Source: Fusicatenibacter sp.
GTDB taxonomy: Bacteria > Bacillota > Clostridia > Lachnospirales > Lachnospiraceae
DNA length: 64,000 bases
Direction of reading: 5' to 3'
Assembly: GCA_022766945.1 (NCBI GenBank)
Contig: JALEOU010000071.1
Coordinates: 62,001-126,000, forward strand
Shown here: piece by piece, positions 1-8,772 of the stretch
How the letters are laid out: the number at the start of each line of letters is the position of its first letter
Position numbering within the stretch: the first letter of the stretch is position 1
The notes under the pieces: model-generated
Databases searched by the model: none
What the model saw: only the letters and a program-made list of their open reading frames with translations
Told to the model about the DNA's origin: nothing
Position numbers and translations under genes: made by a program

Positions 1-1341
1 AGAGAACTGATTATGAATATCCTTCTGGAGATGGACCGTGAAGAGATTCCCTGCCACATTGCGGTGCGAAGTGCGCTGGAGAAATACCAGTATCTTCCGC
101 ACAAAGACCGTGCATTTGTCAAGCGGGTGTGTGAGGGAACAACGGAATATCAGCTGCAAAATGACTATATTATAAATCAGTACTCGAAGATCAGAATACA
201 CAAATGTAAGCCGGTCATCCGGGCGATTCTCAGGATGTCCGTCTATCAGATCCGGTTTATGGATGCAGTTCCGGATTCTGCGGTGGTCAATGAAGCCGTT
301 AAACTGACGGAAAAAAAGCATTTTACGAATCTCAAGGGCTTTGTCAATGGTGTACTGCGCAGCATTGCCAGGGAGAAGGAACATCTGCCTATGCCGGATC
401 CCTCCAACCGGATCGAATATCTGTCTGTTCGCTATTCTGTGCCGGAATTTCTGGTGGAAGAATGGCTCGATCAGTACGGGGAGGAAACTGCTCTTGGAAT
501 GATGGAAGCGTTTCTGATTGAAAAACCGGTGACGATTCGGATGAACCGTTATCAGAATACGGTGGACGAGACCATGGCAAGTCTTGAAAAACAGGGTGTT
601 GTCGTGGAAAAAGCGCCGTATCTGCCGGAAGCGTATTATATCCGGAATTTTGACCGGATCAGTGGCCTTAGGGCATTCGAAGAGGGAAGATTCCAGGTGC
701 AGGATGTCAGCTCCATGCTTGTGGCAGAGGCGGCAGATCCCAGAGGAAATGACGAAGTGCTGGATTTGTGTGCTGCTCCCGGAGGAAAGAGCCTGCATAT
801 GGCGGACAAGATGCTTGACTGCGGTTATGTGGAAGCACGGGATTTGTCCGATTACAAGGTGGAGCTGATCCGTGAGAATGTCCGCCGCTCAGGGTTAAAC
901 AGCGTGATTCCGGTTGTCAAAGATGCCCAGGAACTGGATGAAGCCTGGATCAGGAAAGCAGATGTTGTGCTTGCGGATCTTCCATGTTCCGGTTATGGTG
1001 TGATCGGAAGAAAGCCGGATATCAAATATCATGCATCAAAGCTCAAAGAGGCCGAGCTGATCAGGCTGCAGAGGAAGATTCTGGAAAATGCAGCGGCTTA
1101 TGTCAGGGAAGGCGGTACGCTGGTATATAGTACCTGTACAACGAATAAAAAAGAAAATGAAGAAAATGTATTCTGGTTTCTTCGCCATTTTCCGTTTGAA
1201 CTGGTGAGTCTGGACGATGTTCTTGATCCGGCTCTTCGAAGTGAAACAACAGCGCAGGGTTATCTGCAGATGATACCAGGGATACATAACTGTGACGGTT
1301 TTTTCCTGGCAAAGTTCCAGAGAAAAGAGGATGAGGAATAA
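1..1341 (+). CDS. rsmB: 16S rRNA (cytosine-C5) methyltransferase RsmB, 5' end outside window
   Basis: Methylates a cytosine (C967 in E. coli numbering) of 16S rRNA using SAM. The N-terminal third is a NusB-like RNA-binding domain, and the C-terminal part is a Rossmann methyltransferase with the SAM motif LCAAPGGKS (about nt 763-790). The two family cysteines are visible in PCSGYG (about 981-998) and YSTCTT (about 1126-1143). The first in-frame ATG is at 13, but the four codons before it (R-E-L-I) are open and fit the usual N-terminal helix, so I infer that the gene starts upstream of the window. It overlaps or abuts rlmN downstream, at the head of the conserved rsmB-rlmN-prpC-prkC-rsgA-rpe-thiN order. 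Function is confident; the true start is not visible. Confidence 0.93.
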   Translation, partial: RELIMNILLEMDREEIPCHIAVRSALEKYQYLPHKDRAFVKRVCEGTTEYQLQNDYIINQYSKIRIHKCKPVIRAILRMSVYQIRFMDAVPDSAVVNEAVKLTEKKHFTNLKGFVNGVLRSIAREKEHLPMPDPSNRIEYLSVRYSVPEFLVEEWLDQYGEETALGMMEAFLIEKPVTIRMNRYQNTVDETMASLEKQGVVVEKAPYLPEAYYIRNFDRISGLRAFEEGRFQVQDVSSMLVAEAADPRGNDEVLDLCAAPGGKSLHMADKMLDCGYVEARDLSDYKVELIRENVRRSGLNSVIPVVKDAQELDEAWIRKADVVLADLPCSGYGVIGRKPDIKYHASKLKEAELIRLQRKILENAAAYVREGGTLVYSTCTTNKKENEENVFWFLRHFPFELVSLDDVLDPALRSETTAQGYLQMIPGIHNCDGFFLAKFQRKEDEE

Positions 1342-1345
1342 ACTT

Positions 1346-2389
1346 ATGACAGATATCAAATCCATGTCGCCGGATGAACTGAAAAATCTCTGCACAGCGC
1401 TGGGTGAAAAGCCTTTTCGGGCAAAGCAGCTTTATGAATGGATGCACAAAAAACACGTTCCGGATTATGATTCTATGACGAATCTGCCATCCGGTTTCCG
1501 GGAAAAATTGAAAGAGAATGAGCCGTATGTCTGTCTGGAACCGGTCGAAGTACAATGTTCGGCTGTCGATGGTACCAGAAAATATCTGTTTCGCCTTTCG
1601 GATGGAAACGTTATCGAAAGTGTCTGGATGCAGTATCATCATGGCAATTCGGTCTGTATTTCCTCTCAGGTAGGCTGCCGTATGGGCTGCCGTTTCTGTG
1701 CTTCTACAATTGGCGGTCTTGTGCGTTCTTTAAGCGCATCGGAGATGCTGGATCAGATTTACCGGATCGAAGAGGACACAAAAGAGCGCGTATCCAATGT
1801 GGTAGTGATGGGAACCGGGGAACCGCTGGATAATTACGATAATCTTCTTCGTTTTATCCGGATTCTTTCGAGTCCGGAGGGGTTAAATATCAGTCAGAGG
1901 AATATTACCGTTTCAACCTGCGGGATCGTGCCCAATATTTATCGACTGGCAGAGGAACAGCTTCAGATTACGCTGGCTCTTTCTCTCCACGCGCCAAATG
2001 ATGAGAAACGAAAAGAACTGATGCCCATCGCTTACCGGTACACGATGGATGAGATTCTCGATGCCTGCAGAAATTACTTTGCAAAAACGGGACGCCGAAT
2101 TACATTTGAGTATTCTCTTGTGGGTGGAAAAAATGACAGCGATGAGGATGCAAGAGAATTGTCCCAAAAGATCCATGATATCAACTGTCATGTAAACCTG
2201 ATTCCCGTAAATCCGATTAAAGAGCGTGATTATGTCAAATCCGGGAAAAAAGTCATAGAGAATTTCAAAAATAAACTTGAAAAATACGGAATTAATGTTA
2301 CTATTAGAAGGGAAATGGGCGCCGATATAGACGGAGCCTGTGGTCAGTTGCGCAAAAGTTTCATTGACAGAACGAACAGGCAGTCATAA
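1346..2389 (+). CDS. rlmN: Dual-specificity RNA methyltransferase RlmN (23S A2503 / tRNA A37)
   Basis: Radical SAM enzyme that installs 2-methyladenosine in 23S rRNA and some tRNAs. The iron-sulfur cluster motif CRMGCRFC (CX3CX2C) is present around nt 1676-1699, followed by MGTGEPLDN (the GEP motif). Near the C-terminus are the conserved VNLIPVNP and the terminal GACGQL, which carries the cysteine that resolves the methyl intermediate. The chosen ATG at 1346 has GATGAGG about 9 nt upstream. An in-frame ATG at 1331 has no spaced ribosome binding site and overlaps the rsmB stop. The length, about 347 aa, is normal for the family. Confidence 0.96.
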   Translation: MTDIKSMSPDELKNLCTALGEKPFRAKQLYEWMHKKHVPDYDSMTNLPSGFREKLKENEPYVCLEPVEVQCSAVDGTRKYLFRLSDGNVIESVWMQYHHGNSVCISSQVGCRMGCRFCASTIGGLVRSLSASEMLDQIYRIEEDTKERVSNVVVMGTGEPLDNYDNLLRFIRILSSPEGLNISQRNITVSTCGIVPNIYRLAEEQLQITLALSLHAPNDEKRKELMPIAYRYTMDEILDACRNYFAKTGRRITFEYSLVGGKNDSDEDARELSQKIHDINCHVNLIPVNPIKERDYVKSGKKVIENFKNKLEKYGINVTIRREMGADIDGACGQLRKSFIDRTNRQS

Positions 2390-2411
2390 CTGCCAGTACA
2401 GGAGAGAAAAC

Positions 2412-3152
2412 ATGAGGGTATTTTCTGCAACCGATATCGGTCAGAAACGGATGATGAATCAGGACTTTGTGTTTGCTTCCATAGAACCGGTAGGTAATCT
2501 TCCGAATCTTTTTGTAGTGGCGGACGGAATGGGAGGACACAATGCGGGAGATTTTGCATCCCGTTATGGTGTCTCTGTTCTGGTCGAATCGGTAAAAAGA
2601 GATCCGAATTTTAATCCGGTCAGAGTGATCCGCCACGGAATCGAAGCGGCTAACAGCCAGATTCTGGAACAGGCCAGGAGGGATCCTTCAATGGAAGGAA
2701 TGGGTACTACGATGGTGGCGGCAACCATTGTCGGGAATTATGCCTATGTAGCGAATGTTGGTGACAGCAGACTTTATCTGGCGGCAGATACATTCGTTCA
2801 GGTGACACAGGATCATTCTCTGATTGCTGAGATGGTCAGACTCGGGGAGCTGACAAAGGAACAGGCCAGAAATCATCCGGACAAAAATATTATCACCCGG
2901 GCAGTTGGAACTCTGGACACGGTGAAAATCGACTTTTTTGATATTTTACTGGAACCTGGAAATCAGCTGGTTATGTGTTCCGATGGTTTATCCAACATGG
3001 TTACGGATGAGGAGATTTACGCGGAAATTCTGAAAGATACAGGTGAGGATAAAGCGAAACGTTTAATTGATAAGGCAAATGCAAATGGCGGCAAGGACAA
3101 TATTGCGGTCATTGTCGTTGAACCATTTACAAACGAGGTGGAAGAATGTTAA
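2412..3152 (+). CDS. prpC: PP2C-type Ser/Thr protein phosphatase (PrpC/Stp)
   Basis: Metal-dependent phosphatase that reverses phosphorylation by the PASTA kinase encoded next to it. The PP2C metal-binding signatures are visible: an early D (ATDIGQKRMMNQD), VADGMGGH near residue 40, VGDSRLYL, CSDGLSNMV and the C-terminal GGKDNIAVIVV. The ATG at 2412 follows GGAGAG, and the longer reading frame upstream runs into the rlmN end. The 3' end overlaps the kinase start by 7 nt, which suggests translational coupling. At about 246 aa it is typical for the stand-alone PrpC family. Confidence 0.96.
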   Translation: MRVFSATDIGQKRMMNQDFVFASIEPVGNLPNLFVVADGMGGHNAGDFASRYGVSVLVESVKRDPNFNPVRVIRHGIEAANSQILEQARRDPSMEGMGTTMVAATIVGNYAYVANVGDSRLYLAADTFVQVTQDHSLIAEMVRLGELTKEQARNHPDKNIITRAVGTLDTVKIDFFDILLEPGNQLVMCSDGLSNMVTDEEIYAEILKDTGEDKAKRLIDKANANGGKDNIAVIVVEPFTNEVEEC

Positions 3153-5320
3153 AAGAGGGCGTTATTTTAGTTGAAAGATACGAGATCATCAGCCGGATCG
3201 GATCCGGCGGAATGGCGGATGTTTACAAAGCCAAAGATCACAAACTGAACCGCATGGTAGCAGTAAAGGTTTTAAAGCCGGAATTTCGGGCTGACAAGAC
3301 TTTTATTAATAAGTTCCGTACGGAGGCGCAGGCTGCTGCGGGACTGTCCCATCCCAATATTGTGAATGTTTTTGATGTGGGTGAGGATCGCGGCGTTTAT
3401 TTTATTGTGATGGAACTGGTGGAAGGTATTACGCTGAAAGACTACATTACCAGGAAGGGAAAGCTCAGTGTAAAAGAGGCAACCAGTATCGCAATTCAGG
3501 TATCCTTAGGCCTGGAGGCTGCGCACAACAGAAATATTGTTCACCGAGATGTAAAACCGCAGAACATTATCATTTCTACGGACGGAAAAGTGAAGCTGTC
3601 TGATTTTGGTATCGCGAAGGCGACTTCTTCCAACACGATCAGCTCCAATGTGATGGGAAGCGTTCACTACAGCTCTCCGGAGCAGGTACGCGGCGGATAC
3701 TCGGATTATAAGAGCGATATTTATTCTCTTGGTATCACTATGTACGAGATGGTAACCGGAAGAGTGCCTTTTGACGGTGATACAACAGTTGCGATTGCAA
3801 TCAAACATCTGCAGGAAGAGATTGAATCACCTTCCAAATACACACCAAATCTGCCTTTTGCACTGGAACAGATTATTCTGAAGTGTACGCAGAAGAGTCC
3901 GGACCGCCGATATAATAATATGGCGGAACTGATTGACGATCTGAAGCATTCTCTGATGGATCCGCAGGGAAATTTTGTGACGATGACGCCTCTTGGTTCT
4001 CATGCACAGACCGTTATGGTTTCCGATGAGGAACTGGGGAAAATCCGTTCCGGAGCTGCTGTCAAAGCGCAGACATCCATACCTTCTTCTTCCAAATACA
4101 GCAAGATTGAGGATGACGACGAAGACGATTACGAGGATGAGATGGAAGAAGATGAGGATGATGACGATTATGATGACGATTACGATGATGATGATTCCGG
4201 CAATAAGCTGGAGAAAGCCATCACCATCGGGGGCTTTGTGATTGTAGCAATCATCATCTGTATGCTGATTTATTTTATCGGACAGGCGGCCGGTATTTTT
4301 GGCGGGAAGAGTCCGGCGGGAGATGCTGCCGGCAACAGCAGTGCCACATCTGTATCAGAAGATCAGGATGCGGAGAAAGTAGTGGTGCCGGATCTGTACA
4401 ATAAGACCGAGGCTGAGGCAACAGATCTTGCCAACGGACTGAGTCTTGGTGTAACAAAGGGCGGTCTGGAACCTTCTGATGATGTGGAAGAGGGAAAAAT
4501 CTGCCGTCAGGATCCGGCTGCGGGAAGCAAAGTTGATAAAAATACAACTATTACGTATTATGTGAGCTCCGGCAAAGGAAATGTCACAATCCCGACGGGA
4601 CTTGTGGGACAGCCGCAGAGTGCTGTAGAAGCGGCGCTTGAGCAGATTGGCCTGACTTCGACACCGACACAGGCTTACAGTGATGATGTGGCAATCGGAA
4701 ACGTCATTTCCATCGATCCGGAAGAAGGGGCTTCTGTTGCAGTGGGAAGCAATGTTGCAATTGTAGTCAGCAAAGGTCCGGAGGAAGAGGAAGAGATCAG
4801 AGTGATCGATGTGGTCGGCATGTCTGAGACAGATGCAAAGAACTTCCTTAAGGATTTCAATGTTGTAACAACGACAGGAACGACAGACCGTGTAGCTGTC
4901 GGTGAAGTCATGCAGCAGGATCCGGTCGGAAACACGATGGCGAAAAGGGGATCCACAGTGACGCTGGTGATCAATACTCCAAGAGCGACAGCGACACCGA
5001 CACCGGAACCGGTAGACCCTGGAACAACACCAAAACCGACGGATGTCACATGGACCTGTCAGCAGTCTCTGAGTGCACCTGAAAAGTATCAGGGCGGTGT
5101 GGCGAAAATCGAGTTGATTCAGGAACAGGACGGCGATGAGAAAATCGTATATCAGAATGATGGTATTACGATTACAAACTGGCCATATTCCATCAGCGCA
5201 ACCTGGGAAGCTCCGTCAAGTGCTTCGTCCACAGGACGTATTATTTTCTATGAGATGGACTCCAGCGGAAATTATCAGGCGATTGCTCAGTATCCGTCGG
5301 TTCCGTTAAGTGCAGGTTGA
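3146..5320 (+). CDS. prkC: PASTA-domain Ser/Thr protein kinase (PrkC/PknB/StkP family)
   Basis: Membrane kinase that senses peptidoglycan or lipid II and phosphorylates growth, division and translation factors. The kinase domain spans about residues 12-275: glycine loop GSGGMADV (19-26), ATP-binding K41, HRD (133-135) with catalytic D135, and DFG (153-155). A very acidic linker (322-350, almost only D/E/Y) leads to one membrane helix (about 359-384). Three PASTA repeats follow (about 412-477, 479-545, 549-620), then a Pro/Thr-rich stretch and a C-terminal Trp-containing domain of about 85 residues that I do not recognise. Paired with prpC (7-nt overlap). The acidic tract is longer than I expect for this family. 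Confidence 0.95.
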   Translation: MLKEGVILVERYEIISRIGSGGMADVYKAKDHKLNRMVAVKVLKPEFRADKTFINKFRTEAQAAAGLSHPNIVNVFDVGEDRGVYFIVMELVEGITLKDYITRKGKLSVKEATSIAIQVSLGLEAAHNRNIVHRDVKPQNIIISTDGKVKLSDFGIAKATSSNTISSNVMGSVHYSSPEQVRGGYSDYKSDIYSLGITMYEMVTGRVPFDGDTTVAIAIKHLQEEIESPSKYTPNLPFALEQIILKCTQKSPDRRYNNMAELIDDLKHSLMDPQGNFVTMTPLGSHAQTVMVSDEELGKIRSGAAVKAQTSIPSSSKYSKIEDDDEDDYEDEMEEDEDDDDYDDDYDDDDSGNKLEKAITIGGFVIVAIIICMLIYFIGQAAGIFGGKSPAGDAAGNSSATSVSEDQDAEKVVVPDLYNKTEAEATDLANGLSLGVTKGGLEPSDDVEEGKICRQDPAAGSKVDKNTTITYYVSSGKGNVTIPTGLVGQPQSAVEAALEQIGLTSTPTQAYSDDVAIGNVISIDPEEGASVAVGSNVAIVVSKGPEEEEEIRVIDVVGMSETDAKNFLKDFNVVTTTGTTDRVAVGEVMQQDPVGNTMAKRGSTVTLVINTPRATATPTPEPVDPGTTPKPTDVTWTCQQSLSAPEKYQGGVAKIELIQEQDGDEKIVYQNDGITITNWPYSISATWEAPSSASSTGRIIFYEMDSSGNYQAIAQYPSVPLSAG

Positions 5321-5323
5321 TGA

Positions 5324-6208
5324 ATGACAGGTAAAATTATAAAAGGTATTGCCGGATTCTACTACGTGGATACGGGGGAATCCGGCATTTATGAATGTAA
5401 GGCAAAAGGGATTTTCCGCAAGGAAAAGCAAAAGCCGCTGGTAGGAGATCATGTAGACATTGAGATATTGGATGAAGAGGCCAGGGAAGGAAATCTGATC
5501 CGTATTTTACCGCGAAAGAATGAACTGGTTCGTCCGGCGGTTGCAAATGTGGACCAGGCGCTGGTGATTTTTGCGCTGGAGAGTCCAAAACCAAATCTTG
5601 GTCTGCTGGACAGATTTCTGATTATGATGGAGCAGCAGCAGGTGTCTACAGCGATTTGCTTTAACAAAGAGGATCTGGTACCTTCCGAATATGCAGGCAG
5701 AATGAAAAAAATCTATACCGCCTGCGGTTATCAGGTGTTTCTTACCAGTGCCCTGGAAAAAGAAGGGGTTGCACTGCTGGAAAATTATTTGAAGGGTAAG
5801 ACGACTGTGATCGCAGGCCCTTCCGGTGTGGGAAAGTCCTCCATGACGAATCTTTTTCAGAAGGAGGTTCTGATGGAAACCGGTGAGATCAGCAGAAAAC
5901 TGAAAAGAGGCAGACATACCACACGCCATTCGCAGTTGATTCCCATTGATGAAACCACCTATCTGTGTGATACACCGGGATTCAGTTCCCTGTATACAGC
6001 CCAGATCGAAAAAGAAGAGTTGAAATCCTATTTCCCGGAATTCCTTCCCTATGAGGGGAAATGTCGTTTTTTGGGATGTGTCCATGTCAAAGAGCCCGGC
6101 TGCAGTGTCAAAGAGGCATTATCAGAGGGAAAAATCAGTTCAGAGCGCTACGAGAATTATGTGACATTATATGATGAACTAAAAGAGCAGGAAAAAAGGA
6201 GATACTAG
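5324..6208 (+). CDS. rsgA: Ribosome small subunit-dependent GTPase RsgA
   Basis: Circularly permuted GTPase that acts late in 30S subunit assembly. An N-terminal OB fold (about 1-70) precedes the permuted motifs: NKEDL (G4), GPSGVGKSS (G1, P-loop), a threonine-rich G2 around RHTTRHSQL, and DTPGFSSL (G3). The C-terminal zinc-binding segment, with CRFLGCVHVKEPGC, is intact. The gene starts 3 nt after the prkC stop. The neighbourhood prkC-rsgA-rpe-thiN is the standard Firmicute order and supports the call. Confidence 0.96.
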   Translation: MTGKIIKGIAGFYYVDTGESGIYECKAKGIFRKEKQKPLVGDHVDIEILDEEAREGNLIRILPRKNELVRPAVANVDQALVIFALESPKPNLGLLDRFLIMMEQQQVSTAICFNKEDLVPSEYAGRMKKIYTACGYQVFLTSALEKEGVALLENYLKGKTTVIAGPSGVGKSSMTNLFQKEVLMETGEISRKLKRGRHTTRHSQLIPIDETTYLCDTPGFSSLYTAQIEKEELKSYFPEFLPYEGKCRFLGCVHVKEPGCSVKEALSEGKISSERYENYVTLYDELKEQEKRRY

Positions 6209-6210
6209 CT

Positions 6211-6891
6211 ATGCAGAAGTACCAGTTGTCACCATCCATTTTAGCAGCAGATTTTAATCGGTTGGGTGAGCAGATTCAGACGATTGAACGGGCAAAGTGC
6301 CAGTGGCTTCATATTGATGTCATGGATGGGACATTTGTGCCGAGCATTTCGTTTGGAATGCCTGTGATCAAATCCATCCGCCGGGAAAGTCAGCTGTATT
6401 TTGATGTACATCTGATGGTGCAGGATCCGGAACGCTATGTGAAAAGCTTCCAGGAATGCGGTGCGGATATGCTTACCGTGCATGCAGAAGCCTGCTCAGA
6501 TCTTGGCGCTACGCTGGATCTGATCCGCAGTAACGGTATGCAGACCGGAGTGGCATTGAATCCCAAAACACCGGTTTCTGTCCTGGAACATCTGATGGAC
6601 AGAATTGATATGGTACTGATCATGAGCGTGAATCCGGGATTTGGAGGTCAGAGCTATCTTCCGGATACTTCCAGAAAACTTCGGGATCTGCGCAGGATGC
6701 TGTCTGCTACCGGAAATGAGGAAGTGGATGTGCAGGTCGATGGCGGAATCAATCTGGATACGATTGATGAGGTTCTCACAGCAGGAGCCAACATCATTGT
6801 AGCCGGATCTGCGGTTTTTAATGGGGATCTTGTTCACAACATTCAGACGCTTCAGGAAAAGATTGATCATTATAATCATCCTGCAGTCTGA
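6211..6891 (+). CDS. rpe: Ribulose-phosphate 3-epimerase
   Basis: Interconverts ribulose 5-phosphate and xylulose 5-phosphate in the pentose phosphate pathway. A TIM barrel with the family motifs in order: SPSILAADF at the N-terminus, HIDVMDGTFVPSISFG with the catalytic Asp and metal ligands, VHLMV, VNPGFGGQSY with the phosphate loop, and QVDGGIN with the second catalytic Asp. Length of 226 aa is standard. It starts 2 nt after rsgA, preceded by AAAAAAGGAG, so co-transcription is very likely. Confidence 0.97.
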   Translation: MQKYQLSPSILAADFNRLGEQIQTIERAKCQWLHIDVMDGTFVPSISFGMPVIKSIRRESQLYFDVHLMVQDPERYVKSFQECGADMLTVHAEACSDLGATLDLIRSNGMQTGVALNPKTPVSVLEHLMDRIDMVLIMSVNPGFGGQSYLPDTSRKLRDLRRMLSATGNEEVDVQVDGGINLDTIDEVLTAGANIIVAGSAVFNGDLVHNIQTLQEKIDHYNHPAV

Positions 6892-6945
6892 ATGAGAGAT
6901 GGCAATCAAATTAATCGTCATAAAAATTGAAAACAGGTGAAAAAA

Positions 6946-7599
6946 GTGAAGACATGTATAATCACAGGGGGCATGATCGATCAGGGTTTTGCCCTTCCTT
7001 TTATTCAGAAACAGAATTTTGATATTATTCTTGCGGCAGATAAAGGGCTGGAATTTTGCTATGAAAACCAGATAGAGCCTACCTATATACTGGGAGATTT
7101 TGACAGCCTTTCCCCTGAGATCTTAAGCTATTATAAAGAACACCATACAGCGCCAATCCGCGAATTTAACCCGGTGAAGGACAATACAGATACGGACATC
7201 GCTTTTGACCAGGCGCTTGCGCTTGGCAGTAAGGAAATCTATATGATCGGAGCAACCGGAGGAAGGCTGGATCACTTTATCAGTATTCTGCAGAATATGA
7301 AGACAGCCTGGGAGCGGAAAGTGCCTGCCTATATTGTGGATAGTAATAATTTGATCACCCTGCCCTGTGAAAATGATTTTACGATTTCAAGGGAGGAACA
7401 ATTTGGCAAATATGTATCGTTCTTCCCGCTGGAAGAGGAAGTGGCAATGATTACACTGGAAGGATTTAAGTATCCTCTTGAGCATCGACGGCTGACGAAC
7501 ACATCCGGCGGGCTCTGTGTCAGCAATGAAATTACAGAGGAATATGGTCATGTTATATATGAGGGCGGTATTCTGATTATGGTTCAGTCCAAAGACTGA
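6946..7599 (+). CDS. thiN: Thiamine pyrophosphokinase (GTG start)
   Basis: Transfers pyrophosphate from ATP to thiamine, giving the cofactor TPP. Family motifs visible: ADKGLEF near the N-terminus, GDFDSL, then DNTDTDIAFDQAL (metal and ATP binding), GATGGRLDH in the middle and TSGGLCVSN towards the end. No ATG is available. GTG at 6946 lies 5 nt after AGGTGA (6935-6940), a good ribosome binding site. A GTG at 6937, inside that site, would add three residues. It is the last gene of the conserved rsmB-to-thiN block. No TPP riboswitch sequence is visible in the 54 nt upstream. Confidence 0.93.
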   Translation: MKTCIITGGMIDQGFALPFIQKQNFDIILAADKGLEFCYENQIEPTYILGDFDSLSPEILSYYKEHHTAPIREFNPVKDNTDTDIAFDQALALGSKEIYMIGATGGRLDHFISILQNMKTAWERKVPAYIVDSNNLITLPCENDFTISREEQFGKYVSFFPLEEEVAMITLEGFKYPLEHRRLTNTSGGLCVSNEITEEYGHVIYEGGILIMVQSKD

Positions 7600-7625
7600 A
7601 ATAGAAAGCATCGGAGGAAAAGAAA

Positions 7626-8723
7626 ATGAAATTAGGTATCGTGGGACTTCCCAATGTGGGAAAGAGTACCCTGTTCAACTCACTGACGAAAGCCGGAGCA
7701 GAAAGTGCAAATTATCCGTTCTGTACAATCGATCCCAATGTGGGAATTGTACCGGTACCGGATCAGAGAATCCAGCTGCTTGGCGAATTTTATCATTCCA
7801 AAAAAGTGACTCCGGCAGTCATTGAATTTGTTGATATCGCAGGACTTGTAAAAGGTGCTTCCAAAGGAGAGGGACTTGGAAATCAGTTCCTGGCGAATAT
7901 TCGTGAGGTGGATGCGATTGTTCATGTGGTGCGCTGTTTTGAGGATCCCAATGTGATCCATGTAGATGGCAGCATTGATCCTGCAAGGGATATTGAAACC
8001 ATTGATCTGGAGTTGATTTTTGCTGATCTGGAAGTGCTGGAGCGCAGAATGTCCAAAACGGTAAAGGCTGCAAGGATGGACAAAGAGGCGGCAAAGGAAC
8101 TGGAATTCCAGGAACGTCTGAAAGCACTTCTGGAGGATGGCAAAGATGCAATTCTCATGGAGCTTCAGAATGAAGATGAAGAAAAATGGATGGCGGAGTA
8201 CAATCTGCTGACAGGTAAGCCGGTAATCTATGCGGCAAATGTGGCAGAAGAGGATCTCTCTGATGATGGAAATTCCAATGAAAATGTTGCCAGGGTACGG
8301 GCGTACGCGAAAGAGCATAACAGTGAAGTCTTCGTAATCTGTGCAGAGATCGAGAGTGAAATCTCGGAACTGGAAGAGGATGAGAAGAAGATGTTTCTGG
8401 AAGATCTTGGCCTTGCAGAATCCGGACTGGAAAAACTGGTTGCTGCCAGCTATCGGCTGTTAGGTCTTATGAGCTTCCTGACAGCGGGAGAGGATGAAAC
8501 ACGCGCATGGACCATCAAGATCGGAACAAAGGCCCCGCAGGCGGCAGGTAAGATTCATACCGATTTTGAGCGCGGATTTATTAAGGCAGAAGTAGTCAAT
8601 TATCAGGATCTGCTCGACTGCGGTTCCTATGCGGCGGCAAGGGACAAAGGCCTGGTAAGGATGGAAGGGAAAGATTATGTAGTACGTGATGGGGATGTGA
8701 TTCTGTTCCGGTTCAATGTGTGA
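7626..8723 (+). CDS. ychF: Redox-regulated ATPase YchF (Obg-family)
   Basis: Obg-type P-loop protein that prefers ATP to GTP and binds ribosomes; its cellular role is still loosely defined. P-loop GLPNVGKST near residue 6, switch region ANYPFCTIDPNVG, Walker B DIAGLVKGASKGEGLGN, a coiled-coil A domain in the middle, and a C-terminal TGS domain (ARDKGLVRMEGKDYVV). Length of 365 aa is standard. ATG 7626 is preceded by CGGAGGAAA. It follows thiN after 26 nt and probably belongs to the same transcript. Confidence 0.97.
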   Translation: MKLGIVGLPNVGKSTLFNSLTKAGAESANYPFCTIDPNVGIVPVPDQRIQLLGEFYHSKKVTPAVIEFVDIAGLVKGASKGEGLGNQFLANIREVDAIVHVVRCFEDPNVIHVDGSIDPARDIETIDLELIFADLEVLERRMSKTVKAARMDKEAAKELEFQERLKALLEDGKDAILMELQNEDEEKWMAEYNLLTGKPVIYAANVAEEDLSDDGNSNENVARVRAYAKEHNSEVFVICAEIESEISELEEDEKKMFLEDLGLAESGLEKLVAASYRLLGLMSFLTAGEDETRAWTIKIGTKAPQAAGKIHTDFERGFIKAEVVNYQDLLDCGSYAAARDKGLVRMEGKDYVVRDGDVILFRFNV

Positions 8724-8772
8724 TGGATAGTTTGCTGACTGACATATAGGAGACGGAAAGGAAGCTTTTTCT

